6,432 nucleotides of DNA from Anaerolineae bacterium (lineage in GTDB: Bacteria; Chloroflexota; Anaerolineae; Aggregatilineales; Phototrophicaceae), in contig JANQRM010000597.1 of assembly GCA_028284565.1 (NCBI GenBank), forward strand, positions 1 through 6,432. The letters run 5' to 3'. Under the pieces are notes generated by a model. That model saw nothing but the letters and a program-made list of their open reading frames with translations, did no database searches and was not told where the DNA came from. The position numbers and the translations under genes are program-made. This document shows positions 5,581 through 6,432 of this stretch, piece by piece. The stretch's first letter is position 1. Every line of letters starts with the position of its first letter.

Positions 5581-5648
5581 ACAAACCGAATTCCAACGAA
5601 ACGAGGTCTTATCTTATAGGTCAACAAACGAAATTCCAAACAAAAAGG
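5581..5648. repeat. Imperfect 25-bp direct repeat
   Basis: ACAAACCGAATTCCAACG (from 5581, extending to ACGAGG at 5606) and ACAAACGAAATTCCAAAC (from 5624, extending to AAAAAGG at 5648) match imperfectly over about 25 bp, 43 bp apart. The repeat is non-coding and no function is evident. Confidence 0.35.
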
Positions 5649-5678
5649 CAACCACTTGGGAAGCCTCTCTGCGCCTTT
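5641..5678 (-). terminator. Probable intrinsic terminator of the esterase gene
   Basis: Reading leftward, AAAGGC (5678-5673) can pair with GCCTTT (5649-5644), and the 3' arm runs into a T tract (GCCTTTTTG, 5649-5641). An alternative shorter stem uses AGGC (5666-5663) with GCCT. It lies about 20-55 nt beyond the esterase stop, a usual terminator position. The stem is short and the loop long, so strength is uncertain. Confidence 0.4.
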
Positions 5679-5686
5679 GCGTTGAA
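5667..5686 (-). repeat. Copy B of the recurring 20-bp motif, just past the esterase stop
   Basis: The plus strand reads CTCTGCGCCTTTGCGTTGAA, the counterpart of 987-1006. It starts 10 nt beyond the esterase stop codon and contributes one arm of the terminator stem. As in copy A, the motif sits at the 3' end of a minus-strand gene. Confidence 0.45.
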
Positions 5687-5696
5687 TGGGTTTCTT

Positions 5697-6432
5697 CTAC
5701 TCGTCCTCATCATCCAACGAATACTGACTGAAGAAGTCCCAAATCACCTCACTGGCATGAATATCCGTGTTGACCTTGCCTGCAATCTGCTCCCCAATCA
5801 CATCGGGAACACCGGGCCAATTGTGTCCACCTTCCGCAATCGCCCACAAGTCAATCGCACTGCCATCCGCACAATTCGGGAACGTGAACTTAACCACCCG
5901 CGTGAATTCGGGGTCTTCCGCAGGCAACTCTTCCATATCCGAATTAAGTTCGCAGTTATGATGCCACACCCAATATTCAATCGTGTTCTCCACCGATGCC
6001 GATGTCACAAAGCCAAAGTCTTCGATACCACTCCATGGGATGCTAATGTCACTCGTCCCATGAATGAACATAATCGGTGTGACATGCCCGCCATCACAGA
6101 AAGAACGCCACGCGGGTAAGAAGCCTGCCCCCACCACCGCAAACGCCGCGAAATGCTCTGGTGCTTCACACGCCACCCGTTGCGTCATAAAGCCACCATT
6201 CGAGAAGCCCGTAACATACAGCCGATTGCGGTCAATGTTAAAGTCCTGCGACAAATGCTCGACTAAATTCAACAGATATTGCACATCATCAATCGGACCT
6301 GAACGGAACTCCGGCACACCCCGCGTATAATTCCATTGGCGATTAATGCCATGTGGGAAGACCGCAATAAAGTTCTCACTATCCGCAAATTGGTGCATCT
6401 GCGTGATGACCGCAATCCCATTCCCTGTATCC
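5697..6432 (-). CDS. Secreted PHB depolymerase/feruloyl esterase-like alpha/beta hydrolase (LpqC type), C-terminal part
   Basis: The frame is open from the right window edge to TAG at 5697-5699, giving 244 residues; the N-terminus, with any signal peptide and the usual HG oxyanion segment, is outside. Numbering from the first full codon (DTGNG...), the nucleophile elbow is YVTGFSNGG with Ser77, the acid is Asp128 in MFIHGTSDISIP, and the base is His203 in AEGGHNWPG, a complete catalytic triad in the order and spacing of COG3509 esterases. These hydrolyse short-chain hydroxyalkanoate or hydroxycinnamoyl esters outside the cell. Four cysteines (about 88, 112, 160 and 187) suggest disulfides and hence export. 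FIAVFPHGINRQWNYT (21-36) precedes the lid-like loop. The Met at 6398 is internal (FIAVFP strand context), so the gene starts beyond the window. The C-terminus is acidic (SLDDEDE). PHB, ferulate or acetyl-xylan specificity cannot be decided. Confidence 0.85.
   Translation of the reverse strand, partial: DTGNGIAVITQMHQFADSENFIAVFPHGINRQWNYTRGVPEFRSGPIDDVQYLLNLVEHLSQDFNIDRNRLYVTGFSNGGFMTQRVACEAPEHFAAFAVVGAGFLPAWRSFCDGGHVTPIMFIHGTSDISIPWSGIEDFGFVTSASVENTIEYWVWHHNCELNSDMEELPAEDPEFTRVVKFTFPNCADGSAIDLWAIAEGGHNWPGVPDVIGEQIAGKVNTDIHASEVIWDFFSQYSLDDEDE

Larger units (their letters stand above)
5277..5696. other. 420-bp region without a gene between the SUKH locus and the esterase
   Basis: I find no coding sequence here that I can support. 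An 81-codon frame on the minus strand (5596-5351) has no recognisable motif, no Shine-Dalgarno and a composition unlike its neighbours, so I leave it out. The region holds a 12-bp tandem repeat (5320-5343), an 8-bp direct repeat TGGCGGGA (5498-5505 and 5508-5515), an imperfect 25-bp direct repeat (5581-5648) and the probable esterase terminator at its right end. It separates a rightward from a leftward gene, so it is a convergent gap and should need no promoter. Confidence 0.6.

Noticed and set aside
5351..5596. An 81-codon open frame on the minus strand in the gap between the SUKH locus and the esterase
   Set aside because: There is no recognisable motif, no Shine-Dalgarno and an odd composition rich in Arg, Phe and Tyr, and it crosses non-coding repeats. 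A chance frame is the simpler reading.

Overview
The window (6,432 bp) reads as an ordinary bacterial chromosome segment with mixed gene orientations. It carries six protein-coding loci, two of them cut by the window edges. I see no tRNA, rRNA, CRISPR array, transposase, phage or plasmid gene. The mix (GT39-type membrane glycosyltransferase with extra N-terminal helices, HEAT-repeat protein, secreted LpqC-type esterase, SMI1/KNR4 proteins, roughly balanced base composition, C-rich intergenic hairpins) would suit a Chloroflexota (Anaerolineae-like) genome. That placement is a low-confidence impression, because no marker gene is present.

Layout. 1-301 (-): N-terminal 100 residues of a RimJ/RimL-type GNAT acetyltransferase. 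302-439: divergent promoter region. 440-838 (+): complete YccU-type CoA-binding protein. 839-983: short convergent gap with a C-rich hairpin that probably terminates the next gene. 984-2129 (-): HEAT/ARM-repeat protein of 381 residues. 2130-2234: divergent promoter region with a perfect extended -10 (TGATATAAT) for the rightward gene. 2235-4310 (+): 691-residue multi-pass glycosyltransferase of the GT39/PMT type. 4372-5276 (+): two overlapping reading frames that together encode a tandem pair of SMI1/KNR4 (SUKH) domains, with the first domain broken by a one-base frame change. 5277-5696: 420 bp without a gene, holding short repeats and a terminator. 5697-6432 (-): C-terminal 244 residues of a secreted polyhydroxybutyrate-depolymerase/feruloyl-esterase-like (LpqC, COG3509) alpha/beta hydrolase with a complete Ser-Asp-His triad.

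The genes do not form one pathway. The only plausible co-transcribed group is the glycosyltransferase followed 61 bp later by the SUKH pair, since I see neither a terminator between them nor a good promoter or Shine-Dalgarno for the latter. The most notable point is the SUKH locus. Its two halves are clear homologues, and the 461-nt distance between equivalent codons shows that one base is missing relative to a continuous double-domain gene. No toxin gene is visible beside it. The second notable point is a roughly 20-bp motif found at the 3' ends of two separate genes, in one of which it encodes the last residues of the protein. I found no convincing new multi-gene system here.
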